The notes below the pieces were generated by a model, which did no database searches, was not told the origin of the DNA, and saw nothing but the letters and a program-made list of their open reading frames with translations. From the NCBI RefSeq assembly GCF_000213805.1, contig NC_015556.1, positions 558,001-622,000 of the forward strand: 64,000 nucleotides of DNA, in the 5' to 3' direction. Shown one piece after another: positions 28,241 through 36,745 of this stretch; the stretch's first letter is position 1; the number at the start of each line of letters is the position of its first letter. The translations under genes were made by a program, and so were the position numbers. This DNA is from Pseudomonas fulva 12-X. Lineage in GTDB: Bacteria > Pseudomonadota > Gammaproteobacteria > Pseudomonadales > Pseudomonadaceae.

Positions 28241-28858
28241 TCATGCCGGCGGGTATTCGCCGAGGGCATCGCTGACTGCCTTGCGCAGCGCCTCGGCGCG
28301 TTCGGCCTGGCTGCCGCTGCTGCGCATTTCCGCCTGACCGCTCCACACCTGCTCGCCGCTGCGACCATCGAAGAAGTCGATGCGCACCACCACGACCTCC
28401 TCTTCATAGGTGCGGGTCAGCGGTACGCGGGCCCCTACGCCGACGCCGTTGCCGTAATAGCCACGGTTGCCGAAGCTGCCGTAGCCGCCTCCGTAGTAGG
28501 GATCGTAGCTATCGGCCACTTGGCGTACGCGGCGCTCCAGGCGGGTGTCGGTACGCACCTTGAGGTCCGGGGCGGCGGTGCCCTGGGCGGGGCGCAGGCC
28601 GCGCTGATCCAAGGCATTGTTGAGGGCGTCCTGCACCAGATCGGCGCTAGCCCAGGCGCTGCCGGCCGGGCGCTGTTGCCAGCCCCAGCTGCGGTAGGCG
28701 GCGTAGTCGCGCGGTGCGGCCGGGTAGGCGCTGCGATCGAAATGGTTGGAGGCGCCCGGCGGTGCCGGCGGCAGGGGCACCGAGTCGGTGGTGTACGGAT
28801 TCTGGCTCTGGCAGGCGGCCAGGGCGGCGGTGAACAGCAGCAGCGCAAAGCGTTTCAT
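28241..28858 (-). CDS. DUF4136 lipoprotein, copy 2
   Basis: This 205-residue paralogue of the downstream gene has signal peptide MKRFALLLFTAALAAC with lipid Cys at 16. Shared blocks are DYAAYRSWGWQ, NALDQRGLRPAQG, DLKVRTDTRLERR and RIDFFDGRSGEQVWSGQAE. A Gly/Tyr-rich stretch (YYGGGYGSFGNRGYYGNG) sits where copy 1 has its own Gly-rich insert. Copy 1 is not a substitute for this gene: identity outside these blocks is low, so the duplication is old. Located 39 bp after cmoM on the same strand. Confidence 0.85.
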   Translation of the reverse strand: MKRFALLLFTAALAACQSQNPYTTDSVPLPPAPPGASNHFDRSAYPAAPRDYAAYRSWGWQQRPAGSAWASADLVQDALNNALDQRGLRPAQGTAAPDLKVRTDTRLERRVRQVADSYDPYYGGGYGSFGNRGYYGNGVGVGARVPLTRTYEEEVVVVRIDFFDGRSGEQVWSGQAEMRSSGSQAERAEALRKAVSDALGEYPPA

Positions 28859-28897
28859 GGCGTCTCTCCTGGCGAGCGGGGGCTGGCACAGCAGGGT

Positions 28898-29647
28898 TCA
28901 GCGTGGCCGGCAGATCCAGTGCAGGTAGCGTCCCAGGCCAGCGAAGGCCGGATGGCGACGGTGCGCCAGCTCCATTTCCAGCAAATCGGCGAGCTGCGCC
29001 TTGGCCTGGAAGTCTCGGGGCATGTAGTCGTGGAACACCCGTACGCCGCTCCTGTGTTCGACCTGCCAGTTGGCGGCAAGTTGCGATTCCAGCTCCCGCG
29101 GGTCGAGGGGCCGCTGGGGCGTCAGGCTTTGCTTCTCGCCGGCGAATTCGTCCTTGCGCAGTTTGCGCAGGTGGCCCTTGAGCAGGTTGCGGTAGATCAG
29201 CGCGTCCTTGTTGTAGAACGCCAGGGACAGCCAGCCATCGGTGGCGGTCAGACCATGTAGGGCCGGAAGGATGGCGGCCGGCTCGGCCAGCCATTCGAGC
29301 ACCGCGTGGCAGATGACCAGATCGAAGGGCGCCGCGAAACGCCCCGACAACTCCTGCCAGGGCGCGTGAATGAAGGTCGCATCCACGCCGGCTTCGGCGA
29401 AACGCTCACGGGCGCCGGCGAGCATGGGCTCGGCGGGCTCGGCCAGGGTGACCTCGTGGCCACGCTCGGCCAGCCACAGTGCCATATGGCCCAGGCCTGC
29501 GCCGACATCGAGCACCCGCAGTGGCCGCTCGGGCAAGGCTTCGGCGAGGTCGGCCTGCAATACGGCGAGGCGGATCGCGCCCTTGGCGCCGCCATAGATC
29601 TTCTCGGCGAAGCGGGTAGCCAGTTCATCGAAGTGCCGGTCGCTCAT
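28898..29647 (-). CDS. cmoM: tRNA 5-carboxymethoxyuridine methyltransferase
   Basis: This 249-residue class I SAM methyltransferase has motif I VLDVGAGLGHMALWLAE, motif II VTLAEPAEPML and motif IV DLVICHAVLEWL. The body (LSLAFYNKDALIYRNLLKGH and ESGVRVFHDY-like SGVRVFHDYMPRD) matches CmoM (formerly SmtA), which methylates cmo5U34 in tRNA. The start ATG 29647 overlaps the upstream stop in TGATG, so it is translated together with the MazG-like gene. A longer open frame upstream is the shadow of that gene. Confidence 0.85.
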   Translation of the reverse strand: MSDRHFDELATRFAEKIYGGAKGAIRLAVLQADLAEALPERPLRVLDVGAGLGHMALWLAERGHEVTLAEPAEPMLAGARERFAEAGVDATFIHAPWQELSGRFAAPFDLVICHAVLEWLAEPAAILPALHGLTATDGWLSLAFYNKDALIYRNLLKGHLRKLRKDEFAGEKQSLTPQRPLDPRELESQLAANWQVEHRSGVRVFHDYMPRDFQAKAQLADLLEMELAHRRHPAFAGLGRYLHWICRPR

Positions 29648-29949
29648 CAGGCGAACCGCCGTTCGCTGTCGGCCAGCTTGGCGCGTACCACCTGGTCCAT
29701 GTCCAGACCCAGTTCGCTGCACAGCAGCAGAAGGTAGAGCACCACGTCGCCGATTTCCTGGCCGGCGTGTTCGAGCTGATCCGCCGGCAGGTTGCGCGAC
29801 TGCTCTTCGCTGAGCCACTGGAAGATTTCCACCAGCTCGGCCATTTCCACGCTGGCGGCCATGGCCAGGTTTTTCGGGGCATGGAATTGGCGCCAGTCGT
29901 TGCGATCACGAATGGCGTGCAGGCGGGCGGTGAGTTCGGCGATGTTCAT
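29647..29949 (-). CDS. MazG-like nucleotide pyrophosphohydrolase
   Basis: This 100-residue all-helical protein has the metal-binding pattern of MazG/dCTPase folds: EMAELVEIFQWLSEEQ (EMAE) and EIGDVVLYLLLL (EIGD). Relatives hydrolyse (d)NTPs or damaged nucleotides to the monophosphate and pyrophosphate. The exact substrate is not evident. It is the first gene of a pair with cmoM (TGATG junction). Confidence 0.85.
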   Translation of the reverse strand: MNIAELTARLHAIRDRNDWRQFHAPKNLAMAASVEMAELVEIFQWLSEEQSRNLPADQLEHAGQEIGDVVLYLLLLCSELGLDMDQVVRAKLADSERRFA

Positions 29950-30030
29950 GGGGCGTCTCGGAGGCAGAGGCCGCCTATTCTTTCATGCCGCAGCGAACCT
30001 CGTCCAAAGACGCGCGAAACGGGCGTTGGC

Positions 30031-30882
30031 CTAGATGACCTGCCAGTTGCCGGCCATATGCGGCGTATCGTCCTTACCTCGTAGGTCGAACTGGCCCTCG
30101 GCTGCCGGCAGGCTGGCGCGCATGCGCAGGTCGCTCGGCAGCAGCACCGGCTTCTGGAAGCGCACCTCGACACTGTAGCCCGAGGCCGGCAGGTGATTCT
30201 GCAGCGCCGCCAAGGCGCGGGCCTTGTTCCACAACCCGTGGGCGATGGCGCGGGGGAAGCCGAACAGTTTGGCGCTCAGGGGCGACAGGTGGATGGGGTT
30301 GTAGTCGCCGGACACCCGCGCATAGCGGCGGCCGATATTCGCGGGCGCCTGCCAGCTGTCCAGTTCATCCATCGGCAGGCTGGGCGGCTCGCTGCGGCCG
30401 ATGGTCGGCCCGTCGAGTTTGACGCCGCGGCAGAGGATGCGGCTGTCACCCTCCCAGAGCAGGCCGAGCTGATCCTCGAGTCGGGTGATCACGCTGAACA
30501 CCGCGCCCTTGTCGTGGGGGGCCAGGTTGCTGGCCTCCACGCTCAGGGTGAAGGGGCCGAGGCCAGCCAGCTGACGCACCACGCGAATGCGGTTTTCCAG
30601 ATGCACCAGGCCCAGCGCCGGGAAGGGGAAGTCCGGCTCGGTGAGCAGCTTCATCTGCAGGGTGAAGGCCAGCACGTGGGGGTAGGTGGCGGGCAGGCGG
30701 GCATCGTCGATGAAGCCGCACAGCTGGCGATAGCGCGCCAGGTGATTGGCGTCGACGCTCACCGGGCAGCGCAGCCCGCGGTGCGGCAGCACCTTGCCGG
30801 TTATGCCACGGCGCGTGGCCGCACGCAGGAGCTGGCCGGGCAGTGCCGGTGGGGTGTGCAGATCGAGCCATTCGGTTGCCAT
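30031..30882 (-). CDS. MaoC-type hot-dog dehydratase
   Basis: This 283-residue double hot-dog protein has a C-terminal MaoC domain from about residue 175. It holds the hydratase motif YARVSGDYNPIHLSPLSAKL (Asp/His pair) and RAIAHGLWNKARAL. The N-terminal half is a decayed hot-dog, as in other two-domain hydratases. It would hydrate a 2-enoyl-CoA or ACP. The nearby FabG4-type reductase and thiolase suggest one beta-oxidation-like or acyl-chain module, although the three are on different transcripts. ATG 30882 is the first Met of the conserved protein; the 87 extra upstream codons cross the regulatory gap and the araC start. Confidence 0.82.
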   Translation of the reverse strand: MATEWLDLHTPPALPGQLLRAATRRGITGKVLPHRGLRCPVSVDANHLARYRQLCGFIDDARLPATYPHVLAFTLQMKLLTEPDFPFPALGLVHLENRIRVVRQLAGLGPFTLSVEASNLAPHDKGAVFSVITRLEDQLGLLWEGDSRILCRGVKLDGPTIGRSEPPSLPMDELDSWQAPANIGRRYARVSGDYNPIHLSPLSAKLFGFPRAIAHGLWNKARALAALQNHLPASGYSVEVRFQKPVLLPSDLRMRASLPAAEGQFDLRGKDDTPHMAGNWQVI

Positions 30883-31058
30883 CGTGCGCTCCGGTGCAAG
30901 GTGAGGTTCTGCGTACTCTCGTCGAGATTTACGACATTGGCCAGTGTCCATTGGTGCCCGTGGCGCAAACGATTGCCAGCGCCATGGGCGCGCCCTGCAA
31001 AATCCGCCTACGCTCAGGTGGAATCGGCGCGGCCATCCACTCATGCAAGGAATGCAGC

Positions 31059-31484
31059 ATGCCCAACCTAAATAAACAAGGCAGCATCGCGCCCCCGGTC
31101 GCTGTACTGACGGGCTTTCTTTGCCTGCGCACCTCGGTTCCACAACCAGGCAGGCATCGACAAACCGACCTCGTGGAGCGGGTGAGTCGGGTGATCGAGG
31201 AGTTGCTGATCGACGGCGCGACCCTGGAACAGGTCGCCGCGCGGCTGGATATGTCCGCCCGGCGCCTGCGCGAGCAACTGGCCCAGGCCAGCGTGCGCTT
31301 CAACGACTTGCTCGGCGATTGTCGCTGCAGCCTGGCCAAGCGCTTGCTGGTGGAGACCGAAGAGCGCATCGAATGGATCGCCGAGCGCACCGGCTTCTCC
31401 GAACCAAGCACCTTCTGCCGTGCCTTCAAACGCTGGGTCGGCGAGACGCCGGCGGCGTTCCGGCGTCGTGGCCGTGCGGCTTGA
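31059..31484 (+). CDS. Small AraC-type transcriptional regulator (DNA-binding domain only)
   Basis: This 141-residue protein is essentially an AraC/XylS double helix-turn-helix domain (about 45–138): TLEQVAARLDMSARRLREQL, then WIAERTGFSEPSTFCRAFKR and WVGETPAAFRRRG. It lacks the usual N-terminal sensor domain; only about 40 residues precede the helices. AAGGA lies about 8 bp before ATG 31059. It diverges from maoC and converges, stop to stop, on the FabG4-type gene. It may control either neighbour. It could be a natural half-size regulator or a trimmed AraC. Confidence 0.8.
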   Translation: MPNLNKQGSIAPPVAVLTGFLCLRTSVPQPGRHRQTDLVERVSRVIEELLIDGATLEQVAARLDMSARRLREQLAQASVRFNDLLGDCRCSLAKRLLVETEERIEWIAERTGFSEPSTFCRAFKRWVGETPAAFRRRGRAA

Positions 31485-32840
31485 TCAGGCGCCCAGCAGG
31501 CTCTGCCCGCAAACCCGCAATACCTGGCCGCTGACCGCGCCCGAGCCGGGCTGGGCGAACCAGGCCACCGCTTCGGCGACATCCTGAGGCAGGCCGCCCT
31601 GGTTCATCGAATTCATGCGTCGCCCAGCCTCACGGATGGTGAAGGGAATGGCTGCGGTCATGCTCGTTTCGATAAAGCCGGGCGCTACTGCGTTGATACT
31701 GATGCCGCGCGGCGCCAGTTTCGGTGCCCAGCTCTGGGCCAAGCCGATCAGCCCGGCCTTGCTGGTCGCGTAGTTGGTCTGGCCGACGTTGCCGGCGATG
31801 CCGCTGAGCGAGGCGATCAGCACCACGCGGCCGTTGTCGCGCAGGGCGCCGGCGTCCAGCAGCGCAGCGGTGAGTTGCTGCGGGGCGCGCAGATTGACGT
31901 CGATCACCGACTCCCACAGCTCTTCGCTCATTTTCGCCAGGGTCTTGTCGCGGGTGATGCCGGCGTTGTGCACGACGATATCCACGCCGTCCGGCAGCGC
32001 CTCGACCAGCTTGCTCGGCGCATCGTCGGCGCAGATATCCAGGGCCAGGCTGCGCCCGCCGAGGCGCGACGCCAGGGCATCGAGGGCGTCCTTGGCCGGC
32101 GGCACGTCCAACAGCAGCACCTCGGCGCCGTCACGAGCCAGGGTTTCGGCAATGGCGGCGCCGATGCCGCGGCTGGCACCGGTGACCAGGGCGGTCTTGC
32201 CGGCCAGTGGGCGCGTCCAGTCGGCGACCTGCTGCGCGCAAGGCTGCAGGCGCAGCACCTGGGCCGAGATGTAGGCGCTCTTGGGTGAGAGCAGAAAGCG
32301 CAGTGCGCCTTCGAGCTGGCTTTCGGCGCCCGGATCGACGTGCAGCAGCTGCACGGTGCCGCCACGGCGGATTTCCTTGGCCAGGGAGCGGGTGAATCCT
32401 TCCAGGGCGCGTTGCACGCTGCAGGCCTGTGGATCGTCCAGGGAGTCCGGCGCACGGCCGAGCACCACCACATGGGGGCAACGCTCGAGGTTCTTCAGCG
32501 CCGGCTGGAAGAACTGGCGCAGGGTGTCGAGTTCCTCGAAGCGGCTCAGGCTGCTGGCATCGAACACCAGGCCCTTGAGCTTGGGGCCGTGCTCGGCGGT
32601 CCAGCGCGACAGGCCGAACTGCTCGTCGCGGGGCGCGAACAGCTCGTCGGTCAGGCGGTTGGCGAAGCCCGCCACCGCGGCGGCCAGGTCGCCCTCGCCG
32701 CCGATCAGCAGGGCGCCTTCCAGAGGTCGGTTGCGACCCGCTACCCAACGGTCCAGAGGCAGCGGCGCGGGCAGGCCGAGCGCGCCGACCAGGCGGCGGC
32801 CAGCCGGCGTATTGGCGAAGTTGAGGTAGCGATCGGACAT
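31485..32840 (-). CDS. FabG4-type (high-molecular-weight) 3-oxoacyl reductase
   Basis: The protein has 451 residues. An N-terminal flavodoxin-like domain (1–205) lacks a cofactor motif. A C-terminal short-chain dehydrogenase domain has TGASRGIGAAIAETLARDG (NAD(P) loop), HNAGITRDKTLAKM, catalytic Ser in LIASLSGIAGNVGQTNY and YATSKAGLIGLAQ (YxxxK). This is the FabG4 layout of mycobacteria and pseudomonads, reducing 3-oxoacyl-CoA or ACP. Divergent from the thiolase, whose start is 149 bp away. Confidence 0.9.
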   Translation of the reverse strand: MSDRYLNFANTPAGRRLVGALGLPAPLPLDRWVAGRNRPLEGALLIGGEGDLAAAVAGFANRLTDELFAPRDEQFGLSRWTAEHGPKLKGLVFDASSLSRFEELDTLRQFFQPALKNLERCPHVVVLGRAPDSLDDPQACSVQRALEGFTRSLAKEIRRGGTVQLLHVDPGAESQLEGALRFLLSPKSAYISAQVLRLQPCAQQVADWTRPLAGKTALVTGASRGIGAAIAETLARDGAEVLLLDVPPAKDALDALASRLGGRSLALDICADDAPSKLVEALPDGVDIVVHNAGITRDKTLAKMSEELWESVIDVNLRAPQQLTAALLDAGALRDNGRVVLIASLSGIAGNVGQTNYATSKAGLIGLAQSWAPKLAPRGISINAVAPGFIETSMTAAIPFTIREAGRRMNSMNQGGLPQDVAEAVAWFAQPGSGAVSGQVLRVCGQSLLGA

Positions 32841-32989
32841 GGAACGGACTCCAGAGGGTCAACTCAAAGTGGTTGACCACTGTACGCTATCGCTCGTTTC
32901 ATGCATCGACAGCCGCCCAATGACCGGCCCTCAAGTCGGTGAATCGGCATCCTGATGTGTCGCAAACCATTACCCGCAAGGAGCCGTCC

Positions 32990-34267
32990 ATGAGCCTGCC
33001 GCGCCGGGTCGCCATCGTTGGTGGCAACCGCATTCCTTTCGCTCGTTCCAATAGTGCTTACGCCACCGCCAGCAACCAGGCCATGCTCACCAGCGCCCTG
33101 GAGGGGCTGGTCGAGCGCTACAACCTGCATGGCGAGCGCCTTGGCGAGGTGGTGGCCGGCGCCGTGCTCAAGCACTCGCGGGATTTCAACCTGACCCGCG
33201 AATGCGTGCTTGGCTCGCGCCTGGCACCGCAAACCCCCGCCTATGATCTGCAGCAGGCCTGTGGCACCGGACTGGAGGCCGCCCTGCTGGTGGCCAACAA
33301 GATCGCCTTGGGGCAGATCGAATGCGGTATCGCCGGCGGCGTGGATACCACTTCAGATGCGCCGATCGGCGTCAACGAAGGCCTGCGCAAGATCCTGTTA
33401 CAAGCCAACCGCGCCAAGAGTACCGGCGACAAGCTTAAAACCCTGCTGCAGATCCGCCCGCGGCACCTGGCGCCGTCGCTGCCGCGCAATGGCGAGCCGC
33501 GCACCGGCCTGTCCATGGGCCAGCACTGCGAGCTGATGGCGCAGCACTGGGCCATTCCCCGTGACGAACAGGACCTGCTGGCCGTGGAAAGCCATCGTAA
33601 GCTGGCTGCCGCTTACGCCGAGGGCTGGCAGGACGATCTGATGACGCCGTTCCTGGGCCTGACCCGCGACCAGAACCTGCGCCCCGATATCGACCTGACC
33701 AAACTGGCGACCCTCAAGCCGGTATTCGAGAAAGGCCAGCGTGGCACCCTGACCGCTGCCAACTCCACGCCCCTGACCGACGGGGCTTCACTGGTGCTGC
33801 TCGCTAGCGAGGAGTGGGCCAAGGCCCGCGGCCTGCCGATTCTTGCCTACTGGCGGGACGGCGAGGCGGCGGCTGTGGATTTCGTCAAAGGCCACGAAGG
33901 GCTGCTGATGGCGCCGGTGTATGCCGTACCCCGGTTGCTGGCGCGCAACGGCCTGACCCTGCAGGATTTCGACTACTACGAAATCCACGAGGCCTTCGCC
34001 GCACAGGTGCTGTGCACCCTCAAGGCCTGGGAAGACGTCGACTATTGCCGCGAGCGCCTTGGCCTGGCGCAGCCGTTGGGCAGCATCGACCGCACCAAAC
34101 TCAACGTCAAAGGCAGCTCCCTGGCGGCCGGTCACCCGTTCGCCGCGACGGGCGGGCGTATCGTCGCCAACCTGGCCAAGCTGCTGTCGGTGGCGGGTAA
34201 GGGGCGCGGCCTGATTTCCATCTGCGCCGCGGGCGGGCAGGGCGTGACGGCGATTCTGGAACGCTGA
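32990..34267 (+). CDS. Acetyl-CoA C-acyltransferase (FadI-like thiolase)
   Basis: This 425-residue thiolase has active-site Cys in DLQQACGTGLEAALL (about 88), His in EIHEAFAAQVL, GSSLAAGHPFAATGGR and the C-terminal Cys in ISICAAGGQGV. It catalyses reversible thiolytic cleavage or condensation of 3-oxoacyl-CoA. AAGGAG 6 bp before ATG 32990 fixes the start. It diverges from the FabG4-type reductase, with which it probably shares regulation. A family A repeat follows the stop at once. Confidence 0.9.
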   Translation: MSLPRRVAIVGGNRIPFARSNSAYATASNQAMLTSALEGLVERYNLHGERLGEVVAGAVLKHSRDFNLTRECVLGSRLAPQTPAYDLQQACGTGLEAALLVANKIALGQIECGIAGGVDTTSDAPIGVNEGLRKILLQANRAKSTGDKLKTLLQIRPRHLAPSLPRNGEPRTGLSMGQHCELMAQHWAIPRDEQDLLAVESHRKLAAAYAEGWQDDLMTPFLGLTRDQNLRPDIDLTKLATLKPVFEKGQRGTLTAANSTPLTDGASLVLLASEEWAKARGLPILAYWRDGEAAAVDFVKGHEGLLMAPVYAVPRLLARNGLTLQDFDYYEIHEAFAAQVLCTLKAWEDVDYCRERLGLAQPLGSIDRTKLNVKGSSLAAGHPFAATGGRIVANLAKLLSVAGKGRGLISICAAGGQGVTAILER

Positions 34268-34270
34268 TTT

Positions 34271-34343
34271 GTAGCCTGGGTCGAGCGAAGCGACACCCGG
34301 GATTGCGGCCCCGGATATCGCTTCGCTCGACCCATTGGGCTAC
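34271..34343. repeat. REP-like inverted repeat, family A, copy 2
   Basis: GTAGCCTGGGTCGAGCGAAG at the left pairs with CGCTTCGCTCGACCCA…GGGCTAC at the right. It fills the gap between the convergent thiolase and ada genes. In this position it may also serve as a terminator. Same family as 10372–10466. Confidence 0.82.
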
Positions 34344-35377
34344 GGGTTTTTCACTTCACCAGCTTCGGCCTTCAGTAGCGCCGCCTTGCGCGCCACGCCC
34401 CAGCGGTAGCCGCCCAGGCTGCCGTCGGCGGCGGTCACCCGGTGGCAGGGTACCAACAGGCCCAGCGGATTGCTGGCGCAGGCGCGGGCGATGGCTCGCG
34501 GGTGGCTGGCGAGTTCGGCAGCCAGTTGCCCATAGGTGCGCGTCTGCCCGACGGGAATAGCGCGCAGGGCCTGCCAGACGCGCTGTTGAAAGGCCGTGCC
34601 GCGTAGATCCAGCGGCAGCTGCGCGGCGCGTTCGGGCTCGCTCAGCTGCTGCAGCACTTCGCTTAACCAGCCCTGCAACTGCCCGTCATCGGCCTTGAAG
34701 CTGGCAGCCGGGAAGCGCTGGCGCAGCTCCACTTCCACTGCCGCCGGCGAGTCGCCGAACAGCAGGGCGCACGGGCCATTTTCGCTGCCGGCCAGCAGCA
34801 GGTAGCCGAGCGGGCAGGGCACCACGGCCACGCGCAGCGTCTCGCCCTTGGAACCCTGGCGCCGCTTTGCCAGAGCTACGCCGTCGGTTTGCTCATAGAG
34901 GCTGCGGGTGTTGCTGTAGCCGGTGTCCAGCGCGGCGTCGAGCACCGACCGAGCGCCCGGCAGAATGGCGGCCAGGCGTTCACGCTGCCGGGCGCTGGCC
35001 CAGGCCTTGGGCGTCATCCCGGTGCGTGCCTTGAAAGCCCGGGCCAGGTGCGAAGCGGACAAGCCGATGCGTGCAGCCAGTGCATCGAGGGTAGGTGGTT
35101 TGTCAGCCTCGTCGAGCAACCGGCAGGCGGCGGTCACCAGCGCGTCGAGCTGTTCTGCGGGGCTTGTGCCCTGGGGCGTGCAGCGCTTGCAGGGCCGGTA
35201 TCCCGCCGCTTCGGCCTGCGCCGGGCCAGCATGGAAGCTGACGTTGTCACGGCGTGGTCGACGCGCCGGGCAGCTGGGCCGGCAATAGATCCCAGTCGAG
35301 CGCACGGCGAAGACGAATTGGCCGTCCTGCGTGGCATCTCGCTTGCACACGGCTTGCCAGCGGCGTTCTTCGCACAT
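34340..35377 (-). CDS. ada: Ada: methylphosphotriester/O6-methylguanine DNA repair protein and activator
   Basis: The protein has 345 residues in three parts. The zinc domain has TGIYCRPSCPARRPRR and YRPCKRCTP, including the methyl-accepting Cys. An AraC-type helix-turn-helix follows (ALAARIGLSASHLARAFKAR). The C-terminal O6-alkylguanine transferase has LLVPCHRVTAADGSLGGYRW with the acceptor Cys in PCHR. It repairs alkylated DNA and, once methylated, activates the ada response. Two Met codons compete; AGGAG is 6 bp before ATG 35377 but touches the one at 35383, so 35377 is chosen. Monocistronic here, with no alkB neighbour. Confidence 0.93.
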   Translation of the reverse strand: MCEERRWQAVCKRDATQDGQFVFAVRSTGIYCRPSCPARRPRRDNVSFHAGPAQAEAAGYRPCKRCTPQGTSPAEQLDALVTAACRLLDEADKPPTLDALAARIGLSASHLARAFKARTGMTPKAWASARQRERLAAILPGARSVLDAALDTGYSNTRSLYEQTDGVALAKRRQGSKGETLRVAVVPCPLGYLLLAGSENGPCALLFGDSPAAVEVELRQRFPAASFKADDGQLQGWLSEVLQQLSEPERAAQLPLDLRGTAFQQRVWQALRAIPVGQTRTYGQLAAELASHPRAIARACASNPLGLLVPCHRVTAADGSLGGYRWGVARKAALLKAEAGEVKNP

Positions 35378-35549
35378 GTTCATCTCCTGTAACGGTATCC
35401 GGATTGTCGGCATCGGCCGGCGCAGGCGCCAGTGCCAATCACGCTTTCAAACCTGAACGGTCGATGCATTTCCCCCATGGGCTGGGCGCTGCCCCAGGAT
35501 TGCCGTATAAAAGGGCCGCATAGCCCACCGAGGACCCGAATAAAAGCTG

Positions 35550-36437
35550 ATGAAGACGCCAAAACGCATTGAGCCCCTGGTCGAGGACGGCCTGGTGGAC
35601 GAGGTGATTCGCCCTTTGATGAGCGGCAAGGAAGCAGCGGTCTACGTGGTGCGTTGCGGTTCCGAGTTGCGTTGCGCCAAGGTCTACAAGGAGGCCAACA
35701 AGCGCGGCTTCCGCCAGGCTGCCGAGTATCAGGAAGGCCGCAAGGTGCGCAACAGTCGCGACGCCCGGGCCATGGCCAAGGGCTCCAAGTACGGGCGCAA
35801 GAACCAGGAAGATAACTGGCAAAACGCCGAAGTCGCCGCGCTGTTTCGCCTGGCCAATGCCGGCGTGCGGGTGCCCAAACCCTACGACTTTCTCGACGGC
35901 GTGCTGCTGATGGAGCTGGTCACCGATGGCGAAGGCGATGTGGCGCCGCGCCTCAATGACGTCGACCTGCACCCCGAGGATGCCCGCGAATTCCATGCTT
36001 TCATGATCGAGGAGATCGTGAAGATGCTGTGTGCCGGCCTGGTGCACGGCGACCTGTCGGAGTTCAACGTGCTGCTCGGCCCGGACGGCCCGGTGATCAT
36101 CGATCTGCCCCAGGCGGTGGATGCAGCGGGCAACAACCACGCCTTCAAGATGCTCGAGCGCGACGTCGGCAACATGGCCGCCTACTTCGGCCAGTTCGCC
36201 CCGGAACTCAAGTACAGCAAGTACGCCAAGGAAATGTGGGCGCTCTATGAAGAAGGCAAGCTAACGCCACAAAGCGTGCTCACCGGCGAATTCAAGGACC
36301 CGGAAGACGAAGCCGACGTCGACGCGGTGATGCGCGAGATCAAGGCCGCCCTGGCCGACGAAGCCCGCCGCCAGGCTGCGCTGAATGCCGAAGACGAACC
36401 CAAGGATCGCGAGCCGCCACCGCCGTGGGAGCGGTGA
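35550..36437 (+). CDS. RIO-family serine protein kinase
   Basis: This 295-residue protein has Lys/Gly loop MSGKEAAVYVVRCGS, the RIO1 signature KVYKEANKRGFRQAAEYQEG, catalytic loop LVHGDLSEFNVLL and metal-binding VIIDLPQAVDA. RIO kinases act as ATPases or kinases; the bacterial members have no agreed target. Its C-terminal 40 residues are acidic and basic (DEPKDREPPPPWER). An AT-rich TATAAAA at about 35505 could be a -10 region. Confidence 0.88.
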   Translation: MKTPKRIEPLVEDGLVDEVIRPLMSGKEAAVYVVRCGSELRCAKVYKEANKRGFRQAAEYQEGRKVRNSRDARAMAKGSKYGRKNQEDNWQNAEVAALFRLANAGVRVPKPYDFLDGVLLMELVTDGEGDVAPRLNDVDLHPEDAREFHAFMIEEIVKMLCAGLVHGDLSEFNVLLGPDGPVIIDLPQAVDAAGNNHAFKMLERDVGNMAAYFGQFAPELKYSKYAKEMWALYEEGKLTPQSVLTGEFKDPEDEADVDAVMREIKAALADEARRQAALNAEDEPKDREPPPPWER

Positions 36438-36447
36438 GCTGATAGTG

Positions 36448-36519
36448 CCGTAGGATGGGTGAAACCCATCGATATCGACATTGATGGGTTTCACCTACGC
36501 GGCCCGACCCATCCTACGG
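36448..36519. repeat. Compound REP-like element, family B, copy 2
   Basis: Outer arms CCGTAGGATGGGT and ACCCATCCTACGG are a perfect 13-bp inverted repeat. Nested inside are GTGAAACCCATC and GATGGGTTTCAC. It follows the RIO kinase stop by 10 bp. Confidence 0.8.
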
Positions 36520-36697
36520 CTGGAATGCGTTTATCCGGGTCATCAGAATTCACCCTCGAAGCCATGTTGCCCGCCCCGAAATGGTGAGCTTCGGGGATGC
36601 CTGCCTCATTCTGGTTCGAATTTCGCGCCTGCCACGGTTAACCACTAAACCCCACCATGCCAGATCCCATGCGCGCTTCAGGGATATTCCATTCTGT

Positions 36698-36713
36698 TGG
36701 CACACTCCCTGCT
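36698..36713 (+). promoter_or_regulatory. Sigma-54-type promoter of the nitrite reductase operon
   Basis: TGGCACACTCCCTGCT fits the -24/-12 consensus TGGCACG-N4-TTGCW with the GG and GC pairs exactly at the required spacing and two deviations. RNA would start near 36724. NtrC-dependent sigma-54 control of nitrate/nitrite assimilation is known in pseudomonads and relatives. I did not find an unambiguous NtrC site. Confidence 0.7.
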
Positions 36714-36745
36714 ATCTCACTTCTGCACCCATCATCGATGGGGCC

